From an uncultured Chlorobiaceae bacterium (GTDB lineage Bacteria; Bacteroidota; Chlorobiia; Chlorobiales; Chlorobiaceae), in contig CAIJPS010000049.1 in NCBI GenBank assembly GCA_903822595.1, forward strand, positions 1 through 59,540: DNA of 59,540 bases, written 5' to 3'. The translations under genes were made by a program, and so were the position numbers. This document shows, one piece after another, positions 35,001 to 44,465 of this stretch. A model generated the notes under the pieces. That model made no database searches and was not told the DNA's origin. It saw nothing but the letters and a program-made list of their open reading frames with translations. Every line of letters starts with the position of its first letter. The first letter of the stretch is position 1.

Positions 35001-36579
35001 TTTTCGAAATATCAAGAGCGGTTGTTTTGCCCGAAGCATGGTAGTGCGGCACACGCTCCTTCCAGTCGATCTCGCCATCAAGATTGAAGGTTGTGGGGTT
35101 ATTGTTCAAAACAAGAGAGGTATTCAGCAACTGGTTGCCATACGTTGCCACAACGGAACCCTCTTTCACCGGCTGATTCTGCCAGAAAGAGTCCTTCAGC
35201 TTCATATCAAGTGACAACTGGCTGACCTCCCGGCTGTTTCCTCTGCCCTCAACTGTACCTGAAGCGTTCAACAAGCTTTTTCCGTTCTCCGGCTTCAGGA
35301 AGAGGTGCGGTTTGCACCCTTTAAGGATAAAGGTGCCCTTGCCGGCAATCTGACCCGACTCCTCCCTTGAGGCTTCACCATTCAGTGAGAGTTCTCCTGG
35401 AAGACACAAAGCGGTAACCTCTCCTTTTACTGCATGCAGGGTCCCCTTTGCATTGCCAAAAAAGGTAATATCGCCGCTCTTGCGGGCAATATCCTTCAGA
35501 GCGCCCTCTTTCAGCAATGACTCAACAAGAGGCTCGACAATTTTTGAGCTGTCGCATTGCAGTGCATAAGCAAATGCGCTCCTGTTGTAAAGGTTAAGCA
35601 ACTCTCCCTTGACGGCCAGCCTGCTTTTGCCTTGCCTGAGAAGCGCATCAAGGAGTTCAACATGCTCCTTTTTTCCTCTTGCATTTCCTTTAAAAGTGTA
35701 GATGCCGGAGGGCAGAACAGGTGAAGGGTAAAAGAGCTGCAAGTCGTCGCTATGCACCGCAAGCTTTTCGACATTGAGAAAAGAGGAGGCAAGGGCAAGC
35801 TCTTTTTGCGGCTGCCGCGAAAAAATATTGAAGTGATCAACAGTAGCCGAAAGCTCCGCTTCACTTTTATTTGCGGCAACTTTCAGGTCAAGCAGCTCGG
35901 AACGGGCTTCAGAAAAAAGAAATTTTCCGGAAACCTGTCGGAGAGCAACATGATACTGCGGGATGTTAAAACGCACATTTTCAACACTTCCGCCCAGAAA
36001 TTTTTTCTTGACGGTGAACGATGAAAGCTCAGCATTGATACCCGTAACCTCAAGCGGCCAACTTGCCGGATGGAGTGTATTCCTTGAGTACGAGAGATTG
36101 CTGTTGCTGACCTGAAGGATTTTGCAGAAAAAATGGTCGAGCGGCGTCTTCGTCGAATCGGGGTCGCGCGACTTGAAAACAAGATCAAGATTGAGCTTGC
36201 CGTTCTTCTGCTCAATAATCCTTGCGTTAAACCGGTCAGCCGTCAGGCGCCGGATATATAATTTTCTGATATCAGGCTGGAGAAGCGAAAGAATGTTGAA
36301 TTTCAGTGAAAGCGTTTGCGCCTCAAGAGCGGCAGTTTTTTCCCCCGGAGCATAAATACGGGGATTGATCAGGGTAACCCTGTTCGGAAACTTCAGGTGC
36401 AGCTCCTGCAGTTCAAGCCGTCCAAAAAATTTTTTGTTAAAAAGAGCAATAACCCGCTCCTGGGCAAACCGGTCAAGTACCCCGCTGTTCAGCACAATCA
36501 GAGAGGTGAGCGACAGCAGGAGCGTGCACGCTGCACATGCTGTAAGCAGTCTGATGCTATAGTGTTTAAGTCGTTCCAC
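32044..36579 (-). CDS. tamB: TamB-like translocation and assembly protein
   Basis: The protein of about 1511 residues has one N-terminal membrane helix (LLTACAACTLLLSLTSLIVL), a very long AsmA-like beta-helical body (repeated L..NG.a.g.Gt segments), and the C-terminal TamB domain (about the last 330 residues: FNVNVGMDKRGALRGLDLYL, YRVTPKVYLEASRSYGQG). Such proteins bridge inner and outer membrane and move phospholipids or outer-membrane proteins. The start is uncertain: the frame continues to a TTG at 36648, but a GTG at 36579 gives a short basic leader before the helix and overlaps the upstream gene by only 14 bases. Confidence 0.85.
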   Translation of the reverse strand: MERLKHYSIRLLTACAACTLLLSLTSLIVLNSGVLDRFAQERVIALFNKKFFGRLELQELHLKFPNRVTLINPRIYAPGEKTAALEAQTLSLKFNILSLLQPDIRKLYIRRLTADRFNARIIEQKNGKLNLDLVFKSRDPDSTKTPLDHFFCKILQVSNSNLSYSRNTLHPASWPLEVTGINAELSSFTVKKKFLGGSVENVRFNIPQYHVALRQVSGKFLFSEARSELLDLKVAANKSEAELSATVDHFNIFSRQPQKELALASSFLNVEKLAVHSDDLQLFYPSPVLPSGIYTFKGNARGKKEHVELLDALLRQGKSRLAVKGELLNLYNRSAFAYALQCDSSKIVEPLVESLLKEGALKDIARKSGDITFFGNAKGTLHAVKGEVTALCLPGELSLNGEASREESGQIAGKGTFILKGCKPHLFLKPENGKSLLNASGTVEGRGNSREVSQLSLDMKLKDSFWQNQPVKEGSVVATYGNQLLNTSLVLNNNPTTFNLDGEIDWKERVPHYHASGKTTALDISKILGSKEVTTNLNGGFAVQGSGFDTKMVNIAAALQFSPSTINTFQLKDRSKVAFEIVQDAASSRASIKSDFLDFLAEGSYTFEELIAIGNLAASAIAREATTQNIWHTGTQQPVTAADVLRSDFRVNYRIVARDISPLVLLFPVQGLSLQGSAEGSAVCHNGECSIGTLINFSKLRSRDDFFLENLTMKADMVCSGSGVPKASAVGRVSSVTVAGKKTGETIFSALYTPASLDGAIDLAIPDPLQKLSAKFTATKGDVGYDLLFHHLSMKDPSGLWQARENSHLIVGRRAARFNRFTIAKGIQQAVFDGELSNAQPGTFQCTLSNLELNELKRFALDPSLDKLAGTINGFLTVSGNPDAKTSTLKVSGADIRYGEILIGYLQANALHSGNQLRFELHSSPLKPEKNAGHATASMNTIDGSGTIPLAISYYPLHLRMPEQEKISATLRSDNLSAQFLEYLLPFFESAEGIIPTTLTIEGRTPKPDIYLTTQLRNTSIKIEPTQVSYRLNGELYVTPKAVELREITVSDNNNGKGVINGVVQLEQLKPRRLELTGRLNRLLLYNKKDKEDDTSFGNITATSRNIVVHGTLSEPVVEGELRIDSADFSLYRLGANESTKYIGVEKFVEFIPRYPAPITPDSENKKIVAKPAEFYHSLIDILQIKNLQLSSIEPLKYTMIFDRLRGEQLESSINNLSLMVSKNNQQYQLFGSVNVVGGKYKFSNSNFDLQDGGKISWNSVDIRSGVMNNLYGSKYISTSNQQSGERDNVKLLLAITGTLNEPQVAMGYYLNEQTQPYASMNMIGGQSSQIDPNAELNVISLLLSKQWYVRPGSNGQNGNLAVSSVGLSAGTGILSSRISRVIQDLGGLESFNVNVGMDKRGALRGLDLYLALSVPGTGGKVRFIGTGSSPGSSESTTADYYGTAQKIEYRVTPKVYLEASRSYGQGASVTSSTNLQKPAETWGVSLSYKERFQSWDKFWKRLLPSSDKKR

Positions 36580-37078
36580 CGCAGGTTGCTGATTGAGAAG
36601 AGAGCTGAATAATTTTTTCGATGATCGAGCTTGTTGAACGCCCTTCAAGCAAGGGTATGGTCAAAACTGCGCCGCCACGCTCAAGCACTGCCCGTGCTCC
36701 GGCAATTTGCTCAACGGCCCAGTCTGCTCCCTTGACAAGAATATCCGGCAGCAAGAGGTTAATCAGCTCTTCAGGTGTATCCTCATCAAAAAGGGTTACT
36801 GCATCAACCACCTCCAGCGCAGAGAGCACCGTGGCGCGGTCAGCTTCGCAGCAGACAGGCCGGCTTGGCCCCTTGAGTCGACGAACCGAAGCGTCGCTGT
36901 TCAGGCCTATCAGCAGCACATCACCAAGTTCTCTTGCCGCTGCCAGGTACTCGACATGCCCGGCATGAAGAATATCAAAACAGCCGTTTGAAAAAACAAC
37001 TTTTTTTCCCGAAGCCTGCCAGACCCGGACTTTTTCAAGAGCCTCACATTGGCTCACCACCTTATTGTATCCGATCAT
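36566..37078 (-). CDS. D-glycero-beta-D-manno-heptose-1-phosphate adenylyltransferase domain (RfaE2)
   Basis: The 170-residue nucleotidyltransferase has VVFSNGCFDILHAGHVEYL (HxGH), VLLIGLNSDASVRRLKG and GRSTSSIIEKI. It corresponds to the C-terminal half of bifunctional HldE, here without the kinase domain, and activates heptose for lipopolysaccharide core. The ATG at 37078 is chosen; the frame extends to 37177 but that extra sequence is unlike the family. tamB follows directly. Confidence 0.88.
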   Translation of the reverse strand: MIGYNKVVSQCEALEKVRVWQASGKKVVFSNGCFDILHAGHVEYLAAARELGDVLLIGLNSDASVRRLKGPSRPVCCEADRATVLSALEVVDAVTLFDEDTPEELINLLLPDILVKGADWAVEQIAGARAVLERGGAVLTIPLLEGRSTSSIIEKIIQLSSQSATCGGTT

Positions 37079-37198
37079 TGTGGTCAGTTTCCGGTTTCCC
37101 TTTAGCAGAAAGTTCTGCAAAAGATAAATGTTCGATATTTTTTTCCAATTTAGCGTATACTCTTCGATTGTCCGCATGGTAAAACAGAGCTTATCTTC

Positions 37199-38101
37199 AT
37201 GAAGCGCAGAGAAATAAAGAGACGGGATGTTTCACAGAAGGCGCTTTACCGGCTCATCATGATGCTTGGTTGGCTGGTCAGAAACATCAGTCGCAAGCGC
37301 TCCACAGCCATAGCCCATCTCCTTGGTGATTTTGTCTATCACATCCTCAAAACAAGGCGTCAACTGGTGACCGGGAACCTTGCGCTCACCTTTCCCTCCA
37401 AAAGCAGTGCAGAAATTGATGCCATCGCCGCCCGGGTTTATCGTAACCAGGCCGAGAATATTATTGAATTGCTTCGTCTTCCCATGATCAAAACAGCAGA
37501 AGATGCAGCAAAACTTCTTGACGTTGATGCCACCGATTTTCTTGCAAAAACCATTGGCCAAAAAAAAGGAGGCCTCTTCGTTTCCGCACATTTCGGCAAC
37601 TGGGAGCTGCTCGGTCTCTGTGCGGGATTATTGGTTGCCCCTTTTACCCTTGTGGTCAAACCACTGAAAAACCACCATATCGACTATCAGATCAACGCTT
37701 GGCGAACCATGCATGGTAACCGGGTAGTCCAGGATCAACAGGCCCTTCGCGAGGGGCTGAGATCCCTTCGTAATGGAGAGATTTTGGTTATGCTTGGCGA
37801 TCAGTCCGACCGGAATGGCTCCTTTTTTATCGATTTTCTCGGTCGCCGCACCTCCGTTTTTCTCGGTCCCGCCTATATTGCCCTCAAAGCGGGTGTTCCC
37901 CTCTTCGTCGGAATATGCCGCAGAACAGAAGATGCCCTGTACAAGGTTGATTATGAAGAGATTGAGTGCAGCGATCTCGGTACCACCAAAGCCGATGCCG
38001 AAGAGCTTGTCCGTCGCTATACCAAGGTACTTGAGCGCTACATCTACCGCTACCCCGAAGAGTGGTTCTGGCTGCACAACCGCTGGAAACGCACCAGTTG
38101 A
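37199..38101 (+). CDS. LpxL/HtrB-type lipid A acyltransferase
   Basis: The 300-residue inner-membrane protein has one N-terminal hydrophobic stretch, HFGNWELLGL with the catalytic HX4E, VKPLKNHHIDYQINAW, ILVMLGDQSDRNGSFFIDFL and a C-terminal RYPEEWFWLHNRW. It adds a secondary acyl chain to lipid A. It is divergent from the hldE-like gene, so two outer-membrane biogenesis genes share a 120-base control region. Confidence 0.9.
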   Translation: MKRREIKRRDVSQKALYRLIMMLGWLVRNISRKRSTAIAHLLGDFVYHILKTRRQLVTGNLALTFPSKSSAEIDAIAARVYRNQAENIIELLRLPMIKTAEDAAKLLDVDATDFLAKTIGQKKGGLFVSAHFGNWELLGLCAGLLVAPFTLVVKPLKNHHIDYQINAWRTMHGNRVVQDQQALREGLRSLRNGEILVMLGDQSDRNGSFFIDFLGRRTSVFLGPAYIALKAGVPLFVGICRRTEDALYKVDYEEIECSDLGTTKADAEELVRRYTKVLERYIYRYPEEWFWLHNRWKRTS

Positions 38102-38348
38102 GTAGTGACGTTGTCAAAAAAATAACAACAAACATATATCCTGCCGCTATTGGTGTATAGCTGAAATAGTTATTCTGTTATTTCTTTGCAGAATAGCGGT
38201 GTATTATTGCTTTTTTTACTCTATATTGCGTGTATTTTTATTCCATAAACGCAGCATCCTGTCGGGTTCCTGTTTCGCAAGCCTATTTGTTCTTATCCCC
38301 ATAGCTCTGCTGCCGATTATCCATAGCATCAACCATCAATTCACCCTT

Positions 38349-39434
38349 ATGGTTACAACTTCATCGATATTTTCCGAGGCTGGCGGCAAGATTATTACCG
38401 ACTATGGTCTGTATACCACGGTACAGTCTGACGAGATTCTCCCCGCGGCCCTTTCTCATGGTGCTTTTGCCCTGGTAGGTTACAATACCGACAGGAGTCT
38501 CGATACCCCGTTTTTTGATAATGGCATGATTATTGTCTCCGGTGCAAGTGGAGAAATTGAGGATACCACTGCGCCAACAGTCAACACTTTCTCTCCTGCA
38601 GATGGGGCAACCGGAGTTGCTGTCGATCATAATATTGTGGTCGAATTCAGCGAACCGATCCAGAGGGGAGAGGGTATCATTGCCATTTTCCGTGACTCGG
38701 CTGACTGCCTGGTAGTGGAAAACTACGATGCAGCAACAAGCACAAACCTCGATGTTTCAGGCACCGTACTCACCATCCATCCAACGGTTAACCTCTCTTA
38801 CAGTACCCATTACTTCATGACGTTCACCGCAGGAACGATCAAGGATCTGGCAGGAAACAGCTATGCCGGCTTTGCATCCTATGATTTTATCACTGAAGCT
38901 CCTCCTCTGACTGCCATGGTACGTAATGGCTTCACAGTCATGCCAGAATGCTACACCGGCCCGGCAACAGCCGCTGGCGGAGCACCCATCCACTTTCAGT
39001 TCATCGGCGACAGCAGTAATGAAGTGATTATGGGTACGCAATATAACGACTTCATCAATTCAACTGCGGGAAGTGATGCCGTCAATGCCGGAGCAGGCAA
39101 CGATGTGATTGACGGAGGAACAGGCTCAAACTTCCTGACAGGGGGCCCTGGAACCGACATCTTCTTCTCCGACGGCAGAGGTGGCGTAACGACCTGGTCA
39201 ACTATCACCGACTGGCAGGCAGGAGAGCAATTGTCGGTCTGGGGCTGGCACCCCGGAACAAGCAGGATTGTGGCGTGGGTTCAGGCTGGAGCCGCAGGCT
39301 ACGAAGGGCTCACCATGCATGCCGACCTGAACGGCGACGGCACTATCGATACCTCTGTCACCTTTACCGGCATTACATCGCAATCGCAGTTACCCACTCC
39401 GCAGGAATTTGACGGGGTATTGTGGTTCGTTTGA
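38349..39434 (+). CDS. modular surface protein 1: relic delta-60 repeat + Big_5 + shared C-terminal module
   Basis: The 361-residue protein starts MVTTSSIFSEAGGKIITDYG. Residues 1-68 look like a single worn delta-60 repeat (YTTVQSDEIL, GAFALVGYNTDRSLDTPF), residues 71-190 form a Big_5 Ig-like domain (DTTAPTVNTFSPADGATGVA) and 191-361 the shared module ending EFDGVLWFV. The frame is open upstream to 38199, but the internal ATG fits because sister proteins begin at the same point. There is no signal peptide and no clear ribosome site. It may be the decayed end of a longer propeller gene. Confidence 0.75.
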   Translation: MVTTSSIFSEAGGKIITDYGLYTTVQSDEILPAALSHGAFALVGYNTDRSLDTPFFDNGMIIVSGASGEIEDTTAPTVNTFSPADGATGVAVDHNIVVEFSEPIQRGEGIIAIFRDSADCLVVENYDAATSTNLDVSGTVLTIHPTVNLSYSTHYFMTFTAGTIKDLAGNSYAGFASYDFITEAPPLTAMVRNGFTVMPECYTGPATAAGGAPIHFQFIGDSSNEVIMGTQYNDFINSTAGSDAVNAGAGNDVIDGGTGSNFLTGGPGTDIFFSDGRGGVTTWSTITDWQAGEQLSVWGWHPGTSRIVAWVQAGAAGYEGLTMHADLNGDGTIDTSVTFTGITSQSQLPTPQEFDGVLWFV

Positions 39435-39477
39435 GTGGCATATCATCAACAAAATCCAAAACCTAAAGGAGAAAATC

Positions 39478-41547
39478 ATGTCTGTGATTCCTGGTAATGG
39501 TCTGGTTACGACTGACTTCAACGGTGGTAATGAAGGTGCTACAGGTATAACAAAGCAATCTGATGGCAAGATTTTGGTGGCTGGAGGTAGCTTGAATGGC
39601 AGTAATGGCGAATTTCTGCTTGTGCGCTACAACAGCGATGGTACTCTTGACACAAGCTTTTCCGGCGATGGCAAACTTGCAACAGATTTTGGGGTCAATT
39701 TAGTATGTGCCGTGAGTGTGGTAGAGCAGAGTGATCATAAAATTCTTGCGGCAGGGCAAATAACCACTGGAGATACCTACACGCTTGCACTTGCACGCTT
39801 CAACGCTGACGGAAGTTTTGATACCACTTTTGGCGGAGGTGATGGTCAAGTGACTGGCCCGGTTTGCACTGCACAGGTAACACTGCAATCCGATGGTAAA
39901 ATTCTGGTGGCAGGTACCACGGACAACATCGCTCTTGCTCGTTATAACGCTGACGGGAGCGTCGACACCACTTTTGGTGGTGGTGACGGTCTGGTCACGG
40001 TAAACCCAGGCCAGTGGGGTACAGGCGACAGTGTGGTGGTACAATCGGATGGAAAGATTCTTGTGGCGGGATATGGCCAGAAGAGTGGATTCGGTTTCAA
40101 CACTGATTTTGTTCTTTCGCGTTTTACCGCAGAGGGCAATTTCGATACGAGCTTTGGCAGTAACGGTATAATTGCCACAGATTTCGGTAATGGTGAAGAT
40201 CGTGGACACAGTATGGTGCAGTCAAACGGCAAGATCCTCGTGGCAGGATCCAGTACGAACGGCGCGAATAACAACTTTGCCCTCGCACGCTACAACCTGA
40301 ATGGCACTCTCGACACCAGCTTTTCCGGCGATGGCAAGCTCACCACGGAGCTGGGCGGTAATGATGAGGGATACTGCATGGCGGTGCAGAGCGATGGGAA
40401 AATCCTTGTGGCAGGTCACAGCAATACATCCATTGCCGTCGTGCGCTACAATACCGATGGCAGCCTTGATTCCACCTTCTCCAGCGACGGCATCGTTACC
40501 ACAGATATTGGTGCTGTTACAGTTTTCAGCGACAGTGGTCAGATTTTCACTGGCATGGGCATGACGCTGCAGTCTGACGGCAAGATTCTTGTGACAGGGC
40601 AAAGTAACGGCGATCTTGCTGTGGTACGATATAACACCGATGGCAGCCTCGACACAACTTTTTCCGGCATTGCGGACACCACCGCGCCAACGGTCAATAC
40701 CTCTACACCTGCGGATGGGGCAACCGGAGTTGCTGTCGATCACAATATTGTGGTGGACTTCAGCGAAGCAATCCAGAGGGGAGCAGGCACGGTTGCCATT
40801 CACAGTGGTTCGGTTGATGGTCCTGTATTGGAAAGCTACGATGCAGCAACAAGCACGAATCTTGCCATCTCCGGCATTACGCTCACCATCAACCCGACAG
40901 AAAATCTGTTGAACAGTAGCCATTACTACGTCACCTTCAGCCCAGGCAGTGTCAAGGATCTGGTGGGCAACAGCTACGCTGGCACTACATCCTACGACTT
41001 CACCACTGAAGAGCCTGCTCTCACTCCGGTGATTCGGAACGGCATAAGTGTCATGCCAGAGCGCTACACCGGTCCGGCAACAGCCGCCGGGGGAGCGCCC
41101 ATCCACTTTCAGTTCATCGGCGACAGCAGTGGCGAAGTGGTTATTGGTACTCAGTATAACGACTTCATCAATGTGGCGGCCGGAGTTGATGCGGTCAATG
41201 CCGGAGCTGGCAATGATGTGATTGACGGAGGAACAGAATCGAACTTCCTGACAGGGGGCCCTGGAACCGACATCTTCTTCTCTGATGGCAGAGGAGGCGT
41301 AACGACCTGGTCAACCATCACCGACTGGCAGGCAGGAGAGCAGTTGTCGGTTTGGGGCTGGCATCCCGGAACAAGCAGGATTGTAGCGTGGGTTCAGGCA
41401 GGCGCGGCAGGCTATGAAGGGCTCACGATGCATGCCGACCTGAACGGTGACGGTACCGTTGATACCTCCGTGACCTTTACCGGCATTACCTCGCAATCGC
41501 AACTTCCGACTCCGCAGGAATTTGACGGAGTGTTGTGGTTCGTGTGA
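39478..41547 (+). CDS. modular surface protein 2: seven delta-60 repeats + Big_5 + shared module
   Basis: The 689-residue protein has seven copies of the delta-60 unit in residues 1-399 (pattern QSDGKILVAG..., ALARYNxDGSLDTSFSGDG), one Big_5 domain (400-517) and the shared C-terminal module (518-689). The first repeat starts mid-unit and the last ends mid-unit, as in a closed propeller where the first and last blades share strands. AAAGGAG lies 9 bases before the ATG. A type I secretion route is inferred from the RTX-like module and lack of a signal peptide. Confidence 0.85.
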   Translation: MSVIPGNGLVTTDFNGGNEGATGITKQSDGKILVAGGSLNGSNGEFLLVRYNSDGTLDTSFSGDGKLATDFGVNLVCAVSVVEQSDHKILAAGQITTGDTYTLALARFNADGSFDTTFGGGDGQVTGPVCTAQVTLQSDGKILVAGTTDNIALARYNADGSVDTTFGGGDGLVTVNPGQWGTGDSVVVQSDGKILVAGYGQKSGFGFNTDFVLSRFTAEGNFDTSFGSNGIIATDFGNGEDRGHSMVQSNGKILVAGSSTNGANNNFALARYNLNGTLDTSFSGDGKLTTELGGNDEGYCMAVQSDGKILVAGHSNTSIAVVRYNTDGSLDSTFSSDGIVTTDIGAVTVFSDSGQIFTGMGMTLQSDGKILVTGQSNGDLAVVRYNTDGSLDTTFSGIADTTAPTVNTSTPADGATGVAVDHNIVVDFSEAIQRGAGTVAIHSGSVDGPVLESYDAATSTNLAISGITLTINPTENLLNSSHYYVTFSPGSVKDLVGNSYAGTTSYDFTTEEPALTPVIRNGISVMPERYTGPATAAGGAPIHFQFIGDSSGEVVIGTQYNDFINVAAGVDAVNAGAGNDVIDGGTESNFLTGGPGTDIFFSDGRGGVTTWSTITDWQAGEQLSVWGWHPGTSRIVAWVQAGAAGYEGLTMHADLNGDGTVDTSVTFTGITSQSQLPTPQEFDGVLWFV

Positions 41548-41590
41548 GCGGCAAATCATCAACTGACAATGCTAATGAAAGGAGAAAATC

Positions 41591-42859
41591 ATGATTGAAC
41601 CGATCGTGGAGATCGTAACCCTTTTTGCTGATGATTTCAACACGTCACTAAATCCTGCCAACTGGGACTATAATAAGTGGGAATACGGCGGTTCATTTTA
41701 CGGACGAACTCAGCAGCGTCAATCGCTTCCTGTCGTCTCAGATGGCCAATTACATCTCAAACTTGATACCTACAACCCAACCAACGGTACTGAGCCCTCT
41801 TTCTATGGCTCAGAAGTAATCACCACAGAGACATTTTCAAACGCAACAGGAGGAGTTGCCTTCGAAATCAAGGCTCATTTCCAAAATACGGTGGTAGGTG
41901 GTATTGTCGGAGGCATGTTTAGCTACCATACCAACCCGGGCGGGCTGCATGACGAAATCGATTTTGAAGAAGTTTCGAATAGAGTCAACCAGATTCAGAC
42001 AAACGTCTATGCGAATGAACCCCTTGGCGCAGGTCATCCTGCTTTTCATCCAATTTCAGGTGCGTTAACCGATGAGCACACCTACCGCATGGAGTGGTTT
42101 CAAAATGCTGTATGCTGGTATGTTGACGGTCAGTTGCTCCGTATCGACAGGAGTACTATTCCGCAGAATTCGATGACACTGGGTTTGAACATCTGGGCCC
42201 CAGCGGATGATTGGGCAGAAGCTTTCAGTGGAGCACTGAACCCGGTCACCAATCCAGGCGATACTACCTCCTATTTCTTTGACATCAATTCGGTGCATGT
42301 CGCACGGCTATCATCAACCAATTATTTCCCTCTGACTCCAATGCTCCGCAACGGCATCAGTGTTATGCCCGAGGACTACACTGGCCCGGCAAAAGCCGCA
42401 GGTGGAGCGCTCATCCATTTCCAGTATATCGGCGACAGCAGTGGAGAGATTATTATTGGTACACCCTATAACGACTTCATCAATTCGGGGGCAGGGGATG
42501 ATGCCGTCGATGCCAGAGAGGGCAACGACGTGATCGACGGAGGAACAGGCTCGAACTTCCTGACCGGAGGAGCCGGAGCCGACATTTTCTTCTCCGACGG
42601 AAGAGGCGGCGTTACAACCTGGTCAACCATCACCGACTGGCAGGCTGGAGAGCAGTTGTCGGTCTGGGGATGGCACCCCGGAGTGAGCAGGATTGTCGCG
42701 TGGGTTCAGGCCGGAGCGGCAGGTTACGAAGGGCTCACCATGCATGCCGATCTGAACGGAGACGGTACAATCGATACCTCCGTGACCTTTACCGGGATTA
42801 CATCGCAGTCGCAGTTGCCTGCGCCCCAGGAATTTGACGGGGTGTTGTGGTTTGTGTGA
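41591..42859 (+). CDS. modular surface protein 3: GH16-like domain + shared module
   Basis: The 422-residue protein has a concanavalin-like GH16 fold in residues 1-245: LFADDFNTSLNPANWDYNKW at the start, FYGSEVITTETF, and the catalytic triad E122, D124, E126 in HDEIDFEE, matching the ExDxE pattern. RMEWFQNAVCWYVDGQLLR is the usual late strand. Such enzymes cut beta-1,3 or beta-1,4 glucans or galactans. Residues 250-422 are the shared module. AAAGGAG lies before the ATG. It could remodel a shared polysaccharide sheath; the substrate is unknown. Confidence 0.85.
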   Translation: MIEPIVEIVTLFADDFNTSLNPANWDYNKWEYGGSFYGRTQQRQSLPVVSDGQLHLKLDTYNPTNGTEPSFYGSEVITTETFSNATGGVAFEIKAHFQNTVVGGIVGGMFSYHTNPGGLHDEIDFEEVSNRVNQIQTNVYANEPLGAGHPAFHPISGALTDEHTYRMEWFQNAVCWYVDGQLLRIDRSTIPQNSMTLGLNIWAPADDWAEAFSGALNPVTNPGDTTSYFFDINSVHVARLSSTNYFPLTPMLRNGISVMPEDYTGPAKAAGGALIHFQYIGDSSGEIIIGTPYNDFINSGAGDDAVDAREGNDVIDGGTGSNFLTGGAGADIFFSDGRGGVTTWSTITDWQAGEQLSVWGWHPGVSRIVAWVQAGAAGYEGLTMHADLNGDGTIDTSVTFTGITSQSQLPAPQEFDGVLWFV

Positions 42860-42899
42860 AGCTTATTTTTTTTCACTAATCAAGTAAAAAAACGTTGTA

Positions 42900-44465
42900 A
42901 TGCATACTAACCTTGATGGCACTCCGGCAGGAACTGCAAGTGCCTATGAAATTTTCATGGACTGGTATCTCGACACAGCAAAGCAGAGTACCCCTGGTTA
43001 TCTGGGTTCGATGGTGAGTACTCATGGGACAACCTGCATTTTGGATACAACAGGTGATGGTATTGCAGACGCTTTTACTGACAGTTGGACTAATCCCAGC
43101 GATGGCGCACTCATGACGACATCAGGCTCTGCAATATGGCTTACTGAAAATATTTTCCAGGCTATTGTCACTGTCGGAGCCACTGAGGACAGCCAAAACC
43201 GTTGGGGGCGTCTTGCCTTCGATACCGAGGGAGAGGTGGTCGGCTTCTACGTTCTGACCCTCAATCCTGTTGTTGTGCTTACAGCCGATCCCAATCCTGG
43301 AGATGCGCTGGTTGCAACATTTACGCTGCCAGCTCATTCCGGAACATGGTCTTTGCTTGATAATAGAGGTGCTGATGGCGTTATTGACTGTATGACAAAT
43401 GTCCAGACACCCTACACAACAACGTACTCAATAACCTGGAACGACCCGACTCACTGGACGGCTCGCGAAATCATGGATCTTGCTTTCGGCTCAATATTTG
43501 ATAGTGAGGGTCGCCCAACAACTGTACCGTATATCAGTCGTACGTCGTCTGTCGTTCATGATATTCCCCTTGTCTGGCAGACCAAAGGAGCTGACAATGT
43601 TGTCGCTACGTTCGACCTTCCAAATTATATATCTGGAAAACTCATTGACAGCAATGGCGATAATCTGCCGGATCAGACCGTCTTTACAGCGTTGAGCTTC
43701 GAAAATGCAACAGAAGTCGGGGTGTTGTATACGACGGTTGTTAATTTCTCGGAATGGTCGAGCCTGAACAGCGGAAACAGGCATTTGCCCGGAGAGGTTC
43801 AAAGCTCCACCGATCCATCGTTCCAATTTTCAGGCGCCATCACCGGTGACAGCAGCAACCCGATAACTATCACCATGCCCTCGTATTTTATGGGAGGTGG
43901 AAATACCAACCTTGTGCCTGCTGTCGATTATCCGCTCTTGCTCCCGGTCACCCGCAACGGCATCGATGTCATTCCTGATCGCTACACCGGTCCGGCAACA
44001 GCCGCCGGGGGAGCGCCCATCCACTTTCAGTTTATTGGCGACAGCACTGGCGAAGTGGTGATTGGTACGCAGTATAACGACTTCATCAATGTGGCTGGCG
44101 GAGTTGATGCCGTCAATGCCGGAGCTGGTAATGATGTGATTGACGGTGGAACAGCATCGAACTTTCTCACCGGTGGAGCTGGAACCGATATCTTCTTTTG
44201 CGACGGCAGAGGCGGTGTGACGACCTGGTCAACCATCACCGACTGGCAGGCAGGAGAGCAGTTGTCGGTCTGGGGCTGGCACCCCGGAGTGAGCAGGATT
44301 GTAGCGTGGGCTCAGGCAGGCGCGGCAGGCTACGAAGGGCTCACCATGCATGCCGACCTGAACGGTGACGGCACCATCGACACCTCCGTCACCTTTACCG
44401 GCATTACATCGCAGTCGCAGTTGCCCACACCGCTTGAATTTGATGGGGTGTTGTGGTTTACGTGA
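42900..44465 (+). CDS. modular surface protein 4: unknown N-terminal region + shared module
   Basis: The 521-residue protein has an N-terminal 348 residues that I do not recognise. They include Ca-loop-like stretches DTTGDGIADAF and DSNGDNLPDQT and repeated phrases around VVATFDLP and VATFTLPAHSG. Residues 349-521 are the shared module. There is no ribosome site before the ATG at 42900 and the protein opens mid-domain (MHTNLDGTPAGT), so it may have lost its 5' end. It lies 40 bases after gene 3. Confidence 0.75.
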   Translation: MHTNLDGTPAGTASAYEIFMDWYLDTAKQSTPGYLGSMVSTHGTTCILDTTGDGIADAFTDSWTNPSDGALMTTSGSAIWLTENIFQAIVTVGATEDSQNRWGRLAFDTEGEVVGFYVLTLNPVVVLTADPNPGDALVATFTLPAHSGTWSLLDNRGADGVIDCMTNVQTPYTTTYSITWNDPTHWTAREIMDLAFGSIFDSEGRPTTVPYISRTSSVVHDIPLVWQTKGADNVVATFDLPNYISGKLIDSNGDNLPDQTVFTALSFENATEVGVLYTTVVNFSEWSSLNSGNRHLPGEVQSSTDPSFQFSGAITGDSSNPITITMPSYFMGGGNTNLVPAVDYPLLLPVTRNGIDVIPDRYTGPATAAGGAPIHFQFIGDSTGEVVIGTQYNDFINVAGGVDAVNAGAGNDVIDGGTASNFLTGGAGTDIFFCDGRGGVTTWSTITDWQAGEQLSVWGWHPGVSRIVAWAQAGAAGYEGLTMHADLNGDGTIDTSVTFTGITSQSQLPTPLEFDGVLWFT

